Part shown: one piece after another, positions 12,693-24,620 of the stretch | Position numbering within the stretch: the stretch's first letter is position 1 | Layout of the letters: the number at the start of each line of letters is the position of its first letter | Source: Branchiostoma floridae | Taxonomy: Eukaryota > Chordata > Leptocardii > Amphioxiformes > Branchiostomatidae | NCBI RefSeq assembly: GCF_000003815.2 | Contig: NC_049994.1 | Coordinates: forward strand, 19,088,310 to 19,152,309 | Direction: 5' to 3' | Length of the DNA: 64,000 bases | Notes under the pieces: generated by a model | Database searches by the model: none | The model's input: only the letters and a program-made list of their open reading frames with translations | Told to the model about the DNA's origin: nothing | Position numbers and translations under genes: made by a program

Positions 12693-12837
12693 ACAGGATA
12701 CCAGGTTACTAAGCATTGTGACAGATAGATGATTTCATTTGTGGCTATTTGCCTTAAGGCTATCTTGATAAATAACATTCAAATGTGGCAAAATGACTTT
12801 CGCTTTGTTGGGAAATGACTTGTGCGTTTTTGCAAAA

Positions 12838-13425
12838 CGAGTTCCACATACCTTCGCCAAATAAACCAGGTTTGTTATGTAAAATGATGTCTGTAGAACT
12901 AAATTATGCAAATCAGTTCCTCATTTGCATATTTGGTATCTGCTTATGTTCCATCTTCCATAACTTACACCTGTTACATTTATTAAGTTAAAATCCAGTT
13001 ATTTAAAACAATGGAATTATACAATTTCCTCATTAATCATGCAAATTAAGTCCTTTTTGCATAAGATGTATATCATTGTGAACATCCTTGCCTAAGTTAC
13101 CTGCATGCCTAAAATGATGACAATCCGTCGTTCCTTTCTGCAGTTGTCCTCATTGGAATGTCTGGACAAAAACGCCCCTATCAACCTAAAATCGTGACCA
13201 TAGCTTGTTCAGAACACGAGATAGCAAACCTGGAAGTTGCGCTGCAGTACCAAGGGGGCCCGCTAGGAGGCCCAAAATCTAATTATTTCTAGCTTTTGTC
13301 ACACCCCACCAACACACCAAGTATGAAACCAATCCATCTAGCCGTTCTTAAGTTATCTTGTTCACAGACAGACACACAAACGCTACTGAAAATAACCTCC
13401 ACTGACATTTCATGTTCATGGAGGT
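12838..13425 (-). mobile_element. REP-A element, short copy
   Basis: Begins GAGTTCCACATACCTTCGCC and AAATAAACCAGGTTTGTTAT, and ends with ACCTCCACTGACATTTCATG and TTCATGGAGGTAA. It has ATGCAAAT octamers, GCGCTGCAGTACCAAGGGGG and CCACCAACACACCAAGTATG, but lacks the 235-bp tandem module. Confidence 0.85.
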
Positions 13426-13529
13426 AAAAATGTTTCAGACGACAGAGCTTAAATCTTTTATTGTAGAGAAGTACGTTTATTGTCTCTTTGTATTCTTGTC
13501 AATCTGTTACCTCTCGAACGTATATTGTG

Positions 13530-14110
13530 AAAATGGGCAAAAAAATTCAAAAAATCATTTAAAAGGCTTCTATCAAAAAGCAGAAAATGTAACGTGCGGG
13601 GTATTGGCCCATTTTGCCCTTATGCCAAATTCAGGCCATTCTGCCTCGGAACGACGGAGATCTTTGGTTATTTGGTTATTGGTTAGGCCGACTACTCTCT
13701 CTTCGCAGCCAGGGGTTGAATTACGAGGAGCTTACAATAGGCGGGGCTAAATCGCAATGATCTGAAAGGGCAGCCTGTATACGGCACCTAATGACCTCAA
13801 TACGACATTGCACCATTGACAAAGGACTGTAGCTTTTGAACCACTCACACCGGGAAGGGCCCTAATATTTTCGATAAGTGCGATGGGTTTTTTAACGTGC
13901 GTAGGGTGTGGCTCTCTTTAAGCACGGGACCTCCATTTAACGTCCTATCCGAGGGACGGCCCTATCTGAAACTAGGTACTCATTTTCACTTTCGGGGCCT
14001 CTAGATCTTGAGCCGATTACTCCAAGCGATTCCCCCTAAAGATTGTGACAGGAGAAGAAAGGAGAAGAAGCGGAAACATCACGAATACACTATTTTATAC
14101 GGTAATGTGG
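13530..14110 (+). repeat. Repeat X, split by SINE copy 2
   Basis: The flanks of the SINE (13530-13671 and 14037-14110) match an uninterrupted stretch at about 23150-23330: AAATT(T)CAGG then CGGAACGACGGA, followed by ACAGGAGAA and ACGAACACAATAT-type sequence. The 23-kb copy therefore acts as an empty site for the SINE insertion. Confidence 0.65.
13672..14036 (-). mobile_element. tRNA-derived SINE, copy 2
   Basis: Shares with 4895-5332 the segments GCCGACTACTCTCTCTTCGC, ACCGGGAAGG, TTTTCGATAAGTGCGATGGG, GCACGGGACCTCCATTTAAC and GTCCTATCCGAGGGACGGCC. The head (13985-14036) is decayed: B-box and A-box traces are much weaker than in copy 1. Confidence 0.75.
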
Positions 14111-14783
14111 AGTGAAATGATGAATGAATGTATGAATGAATATATTACTTGATCATGAATGAATTAATGAATTGGAGTTGAATTTCTAGGTGTACAGGTA
14201 TATCACAGATAACGCTATACTTTCATCAGTATAACAGTGTTATGTGTGGTAGTCTCAGCCGTGTTACGGTGTTGACCGATATATTAGGAGCTTGCCTTTC
14301 GCATTGTATGTTGCTTCAAAGTGAATAACTGTGATGCACCGGAGACTATTTGCAAAGTGTTTCCATCTTAGTGCGTCAAATCCGCCTCCAAAGTAGGCCT
14401 TACGACAATTTCCGTCTTATCGGTCCACCTGCGAATCTGGCCTCTAATCGGATGAAGCCGGCCGGTTTGACAGTTATTGATCACCACCTGGTGCCAGCAC
14501 TGGCAGATGTTCTAACAAACGACACTTCTTACGGGTTGTATTGACCGGCACTGCACCTGATTCTGGCACAGGCTAATCCATTAGTCTACTGTTGAATCAG
14601 GCAACTTACCAAATGTTAACTTTTGGGTAGCAAGTTTTTTTTATCACTGTCTCTCATTTATGAAGCCGCCTGGAATTGCCCTATTCTACAGGACTTGACC
14701 GTACTGAGATGTTAGAGCAGGTTGGGCACGAGAAATCACCTAGTTTCTTTTTATTTCTCTCATATAATCCTTCCCATTTACCA
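14111..14783. other. No gene recognised
   Basis: Includes a short TGAATGAAT-rich stretch at 14110-14175. A 64-codon frame at 14350-14544 has no recognisable domain. Confidence 0.55.
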
Positions 14784-14786
14784 TTA

Positions 14787-15135
14787 AAGGGGGTTCACAC
14801 GTGCGTATATTTTCAAGTCTGCATGAGTTCCGTTTTTAGTCTCATACGCCGACATACGCACAATGCATACCTCATACGCATCTGAATCGTATAATGTAAT
14901 ACGTCAGTTTTAGGTACGCCGGCATACTCACAGTACAGCTGATAGTTTTAGACATGCACAAAACCATCGTACGTACGCTGTTACGCATACGTTATAGATT
15001 CGCAGTGCATCGGTCCCAAGTCGGTCGAGTGCGGCGTGAGTACGCTATGTGTTTGCGCTTCATACGCAGTGATACGCTGATCTCGCGGTACAAGCTCTGA
15101 GAGGCGAGAACATAGCGTTTGTGCAGCGAAGATAC
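14787..15135 (-). mobile_element. Inverted partial copy of the Harbinger-like family
   Basis: Left end AAGGGGGTTCACACGTGCG with GTATATTTTCAAG matches the terminal repeat of elements A, B and C and is preceded by TTA (14784-14786). ATAGTTTTAGACATGCACAA at about 14943 is the reverse complement of the segment near 19268-19288, showing it carries the right half of the family in reverse. No second terminus found. Confidence 0.65.
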
Positions 15136-16439
15136 AACGCACGATGCCGACATGTTTCATGAATAAGTACTGTTCATTCTGCGATAGGGCAGCACATTGT
15201 ACTTATTAGCAACCCATGACAAACGCGCTGAAAGCGTTCAGACAACGTACTCTGTGAACATTCAGGGTACACTCTAGACTTGGTATTGATATGATGGTTG
15301 GTTCTCATTTCGGGCGGCCCATAATGGCAAATATTATGGAATCACGATATGGAATCTGCACAAGTAATAGAATCAACAGGAGGTAAAGTTTTTAATTAAT
15401 CAAAAATAAGACTGAAATACGCTTGGTATTCGTCGGAAATGCATTACGTATGCAATCAGCATATGTTGGGTGCGTTCAGAATACGATAGGATCGCACCAT
15501 GCATCATATTAAAGGCGGGGTCACACCTGCGTATATTTTCAAGCGCGCATGATTTCCGCATAAAATTTTGTCAATACGTGGCCGTACGCCCAACATTTGG
15601 AATTTTTTTGGAATAGATAAATTTGTACGTCGAGCCCATCTGGCGTTTGAATTACGACTTCACCGTATCCACTTCGCATGAGGTGTGTATGATTGCATAT
15701 GAAATGCGCAACAGAATTTTCCGTGCTGTGAATGGCTGCGTATGAGGTACGTATGTTAGGCGTATTCCGAACGCACACAACGTCTACCGACCGTATGCGC
15801 ATTCCAAACGAATTTCAGGTGTGTCAGTGGAACAGTTTCTGTTACATATACTTCTGTTTGCGAGCATTGCCAGTAGAGCATTTTTGTTTGCGTATACTTT
15901 TGTTCACAGGCAGTAAATACAGAACATTGTAGAGGTTTTTTTTCATTTATTTGCGAAGCAGTGATTGGAGTGGGCCATCATTTACCTCAAAAACATTACT
16001 AGTATATGAACTGTTAAGATTGTGTTTGTTTTCACTTTGTCTTTAATGATCCCCTATATCACCTTAGTATTTCAACTACTGTAATAATCACACTCATACA
16101 CACCACAAAACATATTCAAGATGTTTATCAAACACGTAAATTAAGCAATTATGAAACCTTACGCCCTCTTTCAAAGTTGTAATATGTCTCTATTTTGCGC
16201 CTTTATATCATGTGGTTCTACACAGAAAAAAAGTAGTATTATCAGGAAATAAAGTAGAATATCTGTTACACAAAATGACACGTGTGTTACACAAATTGAC
16301 CCAGTGCTTCAACATGTTCCTCTTCCTTTCCCTGGAGGCTCTTTTGGGACCAGTCACATTCATGGTGTCCTGCAAGTTGTGACCATCTCTCCATGCCCCC
16401 GGTACAAATTCGTCGGTCCTGGCCTGGATCTGCCATCAT

Positions 16440-16907
16440 AAACCGGAAGATTCCAAAAAATCCCTATCGACCAGAGGATTTGTCCATTCTGTCCAGAGCT
16501 AATAGAAGACGAATATCACTTTATGGTTGTATGTCCCAAATATTCCGATATACGCAATTCTCTGTACAGAAGGCTGTCATTTTGTACACAAGGATTTATC
16601 CAAATGGACCTGAAGTGCAAATTCAAATGCATAATGACATGTGACAATCCCTGCATGGCAGATATAGGAAAATATATCAAAGAAGGTTTAGACATTAGAA
16701 ATTCCCCAAATGATTGTAAAAGCCTCCAATAATTGTAAGAAACTTATCCCATAATACAACTCCTGTATTAGTTAGATAAGCCTTAACTAAAGTTAAGAGG
16801 TACAAAGTATGGCATCTACATATATTAACTACAGTGCTATAAGCACTGTAGTTATGTAGATGCCATACTTTGTACCTCGTACAATTGTTGTGCAATAAAG
16901 TTATATA
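16440..16907 (+). pseudogene. 5'-truncated non-LTR retrotransposon 3' end (in A)
   Basis: One frame reads IDQRICPFCPELIEDEYHFM and continues VVCPKYSDIRNSLYRR: a Cys-rich C-terminal motif (CPxC...EDEYHF...C) typical of the end of non-LTR reverse-transcriptase polyproteins. The frame closes at about 16732. The rest is a 3' tail with a large hairpin and GTGCAATAAAGTTATATAC. It is flanked by CATCAT (16434-16439) and CATCTT (16908-16913). Copy C has a single CATCTT at 22097-22102 and no insert, which fixes the junctions. Confidence 0.85.
16797..16878. repeat. Long hairpin in LINE 3' tail (A)
   Basis: Left arm GAGGTACAAAGTATGGCATC + TACAT and inner ACTACAGTGCT pair with AGCACTGTAGT and ATGTAGATGCCATACTTTGT + ACCTC. 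The arms are about 36 nt with one bulge (TATTA). Confidence 0.95.
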
Positions 16908-18144
16908 CATCTTGAGATGATTTTTTTTTGTCTGGAATCAGATGCACCTTCGTATTTATTCCAAATCTGGAGTGTGCGTCGATCACGCTATCAGTACGCG
17001 TAGTATGCGCAAAGCGATCGCAGAACGCACGGTACTAAATCGTGATCTATGTGTGCATTCGTTATACGGTCGCTCATTGTGCGTTGTGTCTGCGCTGTAA
17101 GAACGCTATGTACTCGCATTACCGCGATTTCCGCGTATTACGGTGGGTTTACACCTGCGTACATTTTCAAGTGCGCATGATTTCCGCATGAAATTTTGTC
17201 AATACGCGGCCGAACGCCCAACATTTGGATTTTTTTTTTAATAAATTAAATTGTACGTCGAGCCCATCTGGCGTTTGAATTACGACTTCAGCGTTTTCAT
17301 TTCGCATGAGATGCGTATGATTGCAACTGAAATGCGCAACAAAATTTTCCGTACTGCGAATAGATTCGTATGGGGTACGTATGTTGGGCGTTTTCCGGAC
17401 GCACACAACGTCTACCGACCGCATGCCTGACGCACCTGGTGCTAACTGCATTCCAAACGCATTTCAGGTGTGTCAGAGGAACAGTTTGTGTTACATATAC
17501 TTTTGTTTGCGAGCATTGCCAATAGAGTATTTTTGTTAGAGGAACCCTTTGTACTACGTATGCCTTTGTTTACAGGCAGTGCAAGTAGAACATTGACAAG
17601 TAAACAGTGAAGAGGTTTTTTTATTCATTTGCGAAGCAGTAAAGCAGTGACACTGTGCTTTTACAGAAATGTGGGCCATCATTTACCTTAAGAAATTATG
17701 TGCACTGTTAAGATTGTGTTTGTTTTCACTTTGTCCTTAATGATTTCCCCTATCATCTTAGTATTTCAATTACTATAAAAATCACACTCATACACACCAC
17801 AAAACGTATTCAAGATCTTTATCAAACACGTAAATTAAACAATTATGAAACATTACGCCCTCTTTCAAAGTTGTAATATGGCTCTATATTGCACCTTTAT
17901 ATCATGTGGTTCTACACACACAAAAAAGTGCCATTATCAGCAAATTAAGTTAAATATCTGTTACAGAAAATGGCACGTGTGTCACACAAATTGACCCAGT
18001 GCTTGAGCAGGTTCCTCTACATCTTCCCGTCCCTGGAGGCTCTGTTGGGACCAGTGTCCTGCATTCATGGTGTCCTGCAAGTTGTGACCATCTCTCCATG
18101 CCCCCGGTACAAATTCGTCAGTCCTGGCCTGGATCTGACATCTT

Positions 18145-18608
18145 AAACCGGAAGATTCCAAAAAATCCCTATCGACCAGAGGGTTTGTCCATTCTGTCCA
18201 GAGCTAATAGAAGACGAATATCACTTTATGGTTGCATGTCCCAAATATTCCGATATACGCAATTCTCTATACAGAAGGCTGTCATTTTGTACACAAGGAT
18301 TTATCCAAATGGACCTGAAGTGCAAATTCAAATACATAATGACATGTGACAATCCCTGCATGGCAGATATAGGAAAATATATCAAAGAAGGTTTAGACAT
18401 TAGAAATTCCCCAAATGATTGTAAAAGCCTCCAATGATTGTAAGAAACTTATCCCATAATACAACTCCTGTATTAGTTAGATAAGCCTTAACTAAAGTTA
18501 AGAGGTACAAAAGTATGGCATCTACGTAACTACAGTGCTATAAGCACTGTAGTTATGTAAATGCCATACTTTGTACCTCGTACAATTGCTGTGCAATAAA
18601 GTTATATA
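18145..18608 (+). pseudogene. 5'-truncated non-LTR retrotransposon 3' end (in B)
   Basis: Same insertion as in A at the homologous site, flanked by perfect CATCTT direct repeats (18139-18144 and 18609-18614). The EDEYHFMV-ACPKYSDIRNSLY frame is retained. The shared insertion shows A and B descend from one LINE-bearing copy. Confidence 0.88.
18502..18579. repeat. Long hairpin in LINE 3' tail (B)
   Basis: Homologue of 16797-16878 with the TATTA bulge absent, giving more nearly perfect arms. One arm reads GTATGGCATCTACGTAACTA. Confidence 0.93.
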
Positions 18609-18673
18609 CATCTTGAGATGATTTTTTTTTGCCCTGAAGTCAAATCCCCCTTCGTTTTATTCCAAATCTGGAG

Positions 18674-18989
18674 NNNNNNNNNNNNNNNNNNNNNNNNNNN
18701 NNNNNNNNNNNNNNNNNNNNNNNNNNNNNNNNNNNNNNNNNNNNNNNNNNNNNNNNNNNNNNNNNNNNNNNNNNNNNNNNNNNNNNNNNNNNNNNNNNNN
18801 NNNNNNNNNNNNNNNNNNNNNNNNNNNNNNNNNNNNNNNNNNNNNNNNNNNNNNNNNNNNNNNNNNNNNNNNNNNNNNNNNNNNNNNNNNNNNNNNNNNN
18901 NNNNNNNNNNNNNNNNNNNNNNNNNNNNNNNNNNNNNNNNNNNNNNNNNNNNNNNNNNNNNNNNNNNNNNNNNNNNNNNNNNNNNNNNN
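18674..18989. other. Assembly gap (316 N)
   Basis: Run of N inside element B; the missing part is probably equivalent to about 22150-22466. Confidence 1.
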
Positions 18990-19773
18990 TATATTTTCGT
19001 TTGCCTGCGTACGTGAAACTTTTTAAAAGACGATTCAGATGCGATAGAGGTGCGACTTGTGCGTGCGGCCGCGTATTGAAGAAATTAGTCAAAATGTCGA
19101 AAAATGTCAAAACGGAACTCATGCGGCATGAAAATATACGCAGGTGTAAACCCACCTTTACTGCGTGTAAAGCGCAAACATGTAGCGTCTTCATAGCGCA
19201 ATCGACCGACGTGGGACCACTGTATTGCGCATCCATAACGTTTTGGGCACCAAACTGCGTACGAATGATAGTTTTGTGCATGTCGAAAACTATAGGTGGG
19301 TTTACACCTGCGTATATTTTCAAGTGCGCGTGAGTTCCGCATGAAATTTTGTCAATACGCGGCCGAACGCCCAACATTTGGAATTTTTTTGGGAATAAAT
19401 TAAATTGTACGTCGAGCCCATCTGGCGTTTGAATTACGACTTCAGCGTTTTCATTTCGCATGAGATGCGTATGATTGCAACTGAAATGCGCAACAAAATT
19501 TTCCGTACTGCGAATAGATTCGTATGGGGTACGTATGTTGGGCGTTTTCCGGACGCACACAACGTCTACCGACCGCATGCCTGACGCACCTGGTGCTAAC
19601 TGCATTCCAAACGCATTTCAGGTGTGTCAGAGGAACAGTTTGTGTCACATATACTTTTGTTTGCGAGCATTGCCAATAAAGTATTTTTGTTAGAGGAACC
19701 CTTTGTACTACGTATGCCTTTGTTTACAGGCAGTGCAAGTAGAACATTGACAAGTAAACAGTGAAGAGTTTTT

Positions 19774-21570
19774 AGCTTCGCCAAGAAGATTACGTTTTTG
19801 CCTGACTTGGGTCTGTATGTAGGTCAACAGGATATAACTCGAGAAATTGTGGATGGAACTTTTTTATTTTTTGCAGGTGTGTAGCGGTTGTTGAAAGGCA
19901 TGCCTAGTTCGAAAATGGGTTACCTGGCGTTTTCCTACGGTACATTAGCGAGCTTGGTATTTTTTTGGGTGTTTTTTCGGGAAGCATAAGTCAAAATGTA
20001 GCTGGGCGATTTCCACGATATTTGGCAGATGTTTAGCGGTTGTGGAAAGGATTGTCATGTGCAAGAATGGTTTAGCTACCTTTTACCTATGGTGCTGTAG
20101 CTGGCTTTGTATGTAAGTGCGTTTGTCTGTATGCAAGATAACTCGAGATGTTCTTGATGGATGCTAATGATATTTGGTTGATAGGTAGGGGACACAGAAA
20201 GAAAGGTCAAGTTCGATAATGGGCCTCCTGGCGACTTGTTTTGGTACTGCAAGTGAGCATCAAAGTTTGCGCCTAAATTTTCCAGAAGTGCCAGGTTCAT
20301 GATTTTTTAATGGTGGATAGCTGTTGGTACTAGGAGTCAATGGTCTAATTTTGGGCCCCCTAGCAGCTTGTTTGAAACTGCAGTGGGTCTTATAGTTTGT
20401 AGCTTTTAAGACGGATAACTGCAGAGGAGATTGATGGATATTTTTTTTGTTTTTGGTAGCTAGGTACTTTGGTTGATTATCAACATCTATTTGATATAAT
20501 TACTTAGGGAAAGTTATGCAATTAACAGAAATAAACAGTGTTTTCTATATACAGATGCATCTCATTTTGACCTATATTTAAGGACACAGCTGTTTGCCAG
20601 ATGTTTTGCCTGAGAAGCCTTGTGACCTGGACGCCCTAACACTGTGAAAATCCTCTTGACAAGCATGAAATTCTGATTGACCAGGGATGCTACCACTGAG
20701 GTCATCTTTGGTCACAGTCCAATGCCCCCTATCATCAATACTATTCGGCCAGGCTGGAGTCTGGTAGAGACTACATGATTTTGATAAAGCACTACGATTA
20801 TGAAAGTGGCTTGACAATAAAACAACGTGATCAGATCGAACGCATCCAGCGACGGGCTACCAGAATAATCCTGGGCAGGAAGTTTTCTACCTACGCTTTA
20901 GCGTGTAAAGTTCTCCAACTGCAAACACTGGAGGAACGCAGGGTCGAGCTTTGTGTAAAATTCGCCAGGAATGTCCTCACCTCGGACCTCTACAGGGACT
21001 GGCTACCACAGTCAAGAGGTGATGTTAGTGGTAGGGAGACAAGAAATGGAAATAAGCTCGACTACATGCCAGTGCGCACCAAGCGCTTCAAAACAAGCCC
21101 AATACCATACCTAACCAATCTCTTGAACGAACATGTGCTCAAATAGCCGGTCTTTGTACATATCGTATTACATGTATATCTATATTAGAATCTATTGTCT
21201 TAACCTTTTTAATGTATTCATTGATGGAGCAAATTGTTTTAACATAGTGGCTTACATGCAATTCAGCCTACGGCTGCGAGATGTCCACTCATATCTTAGA
21301 TTGTAATTGTATTGTAATGTTGGTGCGATGGAAATAAACCAAGTTATTATATTAAGTTGCGCTAGAAAGTATCACAACAGTGTACATAATTCCATTGTCA
21401 CCAGTTGGCCAAGAAAGTTATCTTTGGTAGCATTTGTGGGTTTGTAAGGAACACAAGTTCATGCAGTCATTTGCTATTGGGGTAGGTACTATTTAGTAAT
21501 ACATGAAAAAGACCTTAAAGTATTAATAAAGGCATGATTATTTGGCGAAGGGATGTGTTCGATGAACTCT
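19774..21570 (+). mobile_element. REP-A element inserted in C, ends defined
   Basis: Comparison with B (17610-17635, GAAGAGG then poly-T, ATTCATTTGCG) shows an insert from AGCTTCGCCAAGAAG (19774) to GATGAACTCT (21570). It is flanked by AGTTTTT at 19767-19773 and 21571-21577. Inside are the family landmarks: CAGGATATAACTCGAGAAAT, GGGCCTCCTGGCGACTTG and GGGCCCCCTAGCAGCTTG. Its centre is replaced or interrupted by a non-LTR 3' end. Confidence 0.85.
20600..21350 (+). pseudogene. CR1/L2-like non-LTR retrotransposon 3' end
   Basis: The frame 20775-21146 reads LTIKQRDQIERIQRRATRII, then LGRKFSTYALACKVLQLQTL and EERRVELCVKFARNVL. This is the region following the reverse transcriptase in CR1/L2/Crack-type elements, ending TSPIPYLTNLLNEHVLK and a stop. 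The RT catalytic part is absent (5' truncation). A 3' untranslated tail follows to AAATAAACCAAGTTATTA at about 21350. Confidence 0.85.
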
Positions 21571-23059
21571 AGTTTTTTTTATTCATTTGCGAAGCAGTAA
21601 AGCAGTGACACTGTTCTTTTACAGAAATGTGGGCCATCATTTACCTTAAGAAATTATGTGCACTGTTAAGATTGTGTTTGTTTTCACTTTGTCCCTAATG
21701 ATTTCCCCTATCATCTTAGTATTTCACCTACTATAAAAATCACACTCATACACACCACAAAACGTATTCAAGATCTTTATCAAACACGTAAATCAAACAA
21801 TTATGAAACATTACGCCCTCTTTCAAAGTTGTAATATGGCTCTATATTGCACCTTTATATCATGTGGTTCTACACACACAAAAAAGTGCAATTATCAGCA
21901 AATTAAGTCAAATATCTGTTACACAAAATGGCACGTGTGTCACACAAATTGACCCAGTGCTTGAGCAGGTTCCTCTACATCTTCCCGTCCCTGGAGGCTC
22001 TGTTGGGACCAGTGTCCTGCATTCATGGTGTCCTGCAAGTTGTGACCATCTCTCCATGCCCCCGGTACAAATTCGTCGGTCCTGGCCCGGATCTGCCATC
22101 TTGAGATGATTTTTTTGTCTGGACTCAGATGCACCTTTGTATTAATTCCATATCTGGAGTGTGCGTCGATCACGGTATCAGTACGCGTAGTATGCGCAAC
22201 CCGATTGCAGAACGCACGGTACTAAATCGCGATCTATGTGTGCATTCGTTATACGGTCGCTCATGGTGCGTTGCGCTGTAAGTACGCTATGTACTCGCAA
22301 TACCGCGATATCCGCGTATTACTGCGTATAAAGCGCAAACATGTAGCGTCTTCATAGCGCAATTGACCGACGTGGGACCACTGTATTGCGCATCCATAAC
22401 GTTTTGACCACCAAACTGCGTACGAATGATAGTTTTGTGCATGTCCAAGACTATCAGGCGAACTGGGCGTATATTTTCGTTTGCCTGCGCACGTGAAACT
22501 TTCTAAAAACGATTCAGATGCGATAGAGGTGCGACTTGTGCGTGCGGCCGCGTATTGAAGAAACTAGTCAAAATGTCGAAAAATGTCAAAACGGAACTCA
22601 TGCGGCTTAAAGATATACGCAGGTGTGACCCCACCTGTACTGGGCGTATATTTTCGTTTGCCTGCGTACTTAAAACTTTCTAAAGACGATTCAGATGCGC
22701 CCGTGTAATTTTCCCGACTACTACTATATCTGCGCGATTCAACCTCTGCTTGGAGAGTAATATTGTCTGACAGCGACGCGGCGACTTGAGTTAAAATACA
22801 ATCCCTATATAAGACCGTCAACAACAGTCGCACGGAGCTAACAGCGCGGCGAAAATATCATCGCTGGCGTTTCAACTTCGGATGGCAAACCGGCTAGCTC
22901 ATTGATTCAATTATCTCTCGCTGACGCGTACAGGTGTGTGCTCCGTGGGGTCACGGAAGGTCACGTCAAGAGGCCAAAGGAAACAAATTTCCCCTCTGAA
23001 AAGTGCTGAAATTAATCACAAATTGTCAAACATTTTACTTGGATCATTTGACCAAATAT

Positions 23060-23340
23060 CCAATGCCTATCTATACCAAATTTCAGGTTATTTAATTGCA
23101 ATACCAGGGTACAGGGGGGCAAATTATACCGTTTTGGTCAAAACATGACCAAAAAAACTCAATAAAATCATTTTAGAGGCAGATATGAAAAAAATGAAAA
23201 GAAAAAAACATGAGGGTATTGGCTCACTCTACCTTTGTGCCAAATTTCAGGTCATTCGGTCCAGGAACGACGGACATGATTCGATTTGAAGATTTTACAG
23301 GAGAAAGATACATTACGAACACAATATATTTCACCATACT
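23060..23340 (+). repeat. Repeat X, uninterrupted copy
   Basis: Contains CCAAATTTCAGGTCATTCGG, CCAGGAACGACGGACATG and ACAGGAGAAAGATACATTAC, matching the halves that flank the SINE at 13672-14036. Confidence 0.6.
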
Positions 23341-23594
23341 ATGTATGGATGAAATATAATTAAGCCCTTGTCTGGCCTCCCTGAACGGGGGTGTTGACTT
23401 CGGCGTGTCTGTCTGCCTGTTTGCGTCTGCGAAGTTCATTCAGTAAATTGAATATGAGATCTATTGAGAAATACTGTCTAAAGTCTAAAAGTAGTTTGCC
23501 ATCAATTCAAACTAAGAAATAATAAATTTTGAAGGAAAATAACTCCATAAATAACGTATTCGTAGACCTCATACCTCCATTAAATTTCAGAGTG

Positions 23595-23858
23595 TTTCAG
23601 TAGAAGCCGAGTTTACACATTTAAACATGACGTTTAAATGGATGTCACCACTGGTATTGCTCAGACGGACACGGACTGCTACAAAGCAACTGTCGGAATG
23701 GGATCCGTACATGCTCAAAATACCAAAGGCACAGGTTCAGAGGTAGTCTGCAGTTCCAGGGCCCTACGGTGTGGAATGGACTATCTGCATGCCGAACAAC
23801 AGGCAACACTAATTACCTCCATGAAATGTCATGGAGGTTAACGTTATATTTTCAGTTG

Positions 23859-23894
<36 letters not shown>

Positions 23895-24582
23895 TGTGAA
23901 CAAGATAACTCAAGAACGGCTGGATGGATTGCTTTCATACTTGATGTGTTGGTGGGGTATGATGATAGCTGGAAGCGCTTAGATTTTGGGCCCTCTAGCG
24001 GATACCCTTGGTACTGCAGCACAACTTCCGGTTTTACTATCTCGTGTTCTGAACAAGCTATGGTCATGAATTTTGGAGCGTTAGATAGCTCTTGTGCTCA
24101 GAAATACTAGTAAGTGACATAATTTTAGGCCCCCTTGCGACTAGGTTTGGGATGGCAGGGGCAATTTTGTCAAAAACTTCTTAAGCGGATAACTCAAGAA
24201 GGGAACAACGGATTTTCATGATTTTTGGTATGTAGGTACCTAAGACAATGTTGTACAAGATAAAATGCCAATCATGCAAAAATAGAGCATATTTGCATAA
24301 TTAATGAGAATATTCAATCATAGCAGTTTTTTCAATGTATCTCCTGTCCCGGAAATGATATGGTCTTGACGTTTAGATGGTAGACAGCTTACAGCGTCAT
24401 GACATAGTGGGCTTAGTTTCAGCTCCCTAACATAAAAACGAGATTGTAAAACCGGAAGTTGTGCTGCAGTATCAAGGGTAGCCGCTAGAAGGCCTAAATT
24501 CTAATCACTTCCAGCTATCATCATACCCCACCAACACACCAAGTATGAAAGCAATCCATCCAGCCGTTCTTGAGTTATCTTG

Positions 24583-24620
<38 letters not shown>

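Larger units (their letters stand above)
17141..19157 (+). mobile_element. Harbinger-like element B, nested in A
   Basis: Terminal inverted repeats GGTGGGTTTACACCTGCG (left, 17142) and its reverse complement (right, ending 19156), flanked by TTA at 17138-17140 and 19158-19160. On either side element A continues without loss relative to copy C (...CCGCGTATTA / CTGCGT...). It carries the same LINE tail insertion as A. The gap 18674-18989 removes part of its right half. No transposase frame. Confidence 0.88.
19295..22636 (+). mobile_element. Harbinger-like element C, nested in A and split by REP-A
   Basis: Left end GGTGGGTTTACACCTGCG; right end CGCAGGTGTGACCCCACC. Its own sequence is 19295-19773 plus 21571-22636. 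It lacks the LINE tail present in A and B (single CATCTT at 22097-22102). Element A resumes after it with CTGGGCGTATATTTTCG. The target duplication is not clean (TATA on the left, GTA on the right). No transposase frame. Confidence 0.85.
15512..22699 (+). mobile_element. Harbinger-like element A (host of B and C)
   Basis: Its own sequence lies at 15512-17140, 19161-19294 and 22637-22699, interrupted by copies B and C. The left terminus AAGGCGGGGTCACACCTGCG follows TTA (15509-15511). A 3-bp TTA/TAA target is typical of PIF/Harbinger transposons. No transposase frame is visible, so it looks non-autonomous. The right terminus is lost: homology stops at GATTCAGATGCG (22699). The uninterrupted order of the right half can be read from copy C (22115-22636). 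Confidence 0.75.

Noticed and set aside
22790-22850. Promoter with TATATAAG box at about 22807
   Set aside because: No gene follows it; a lone TATA-like word beside a truncated transposon is weak evidence.
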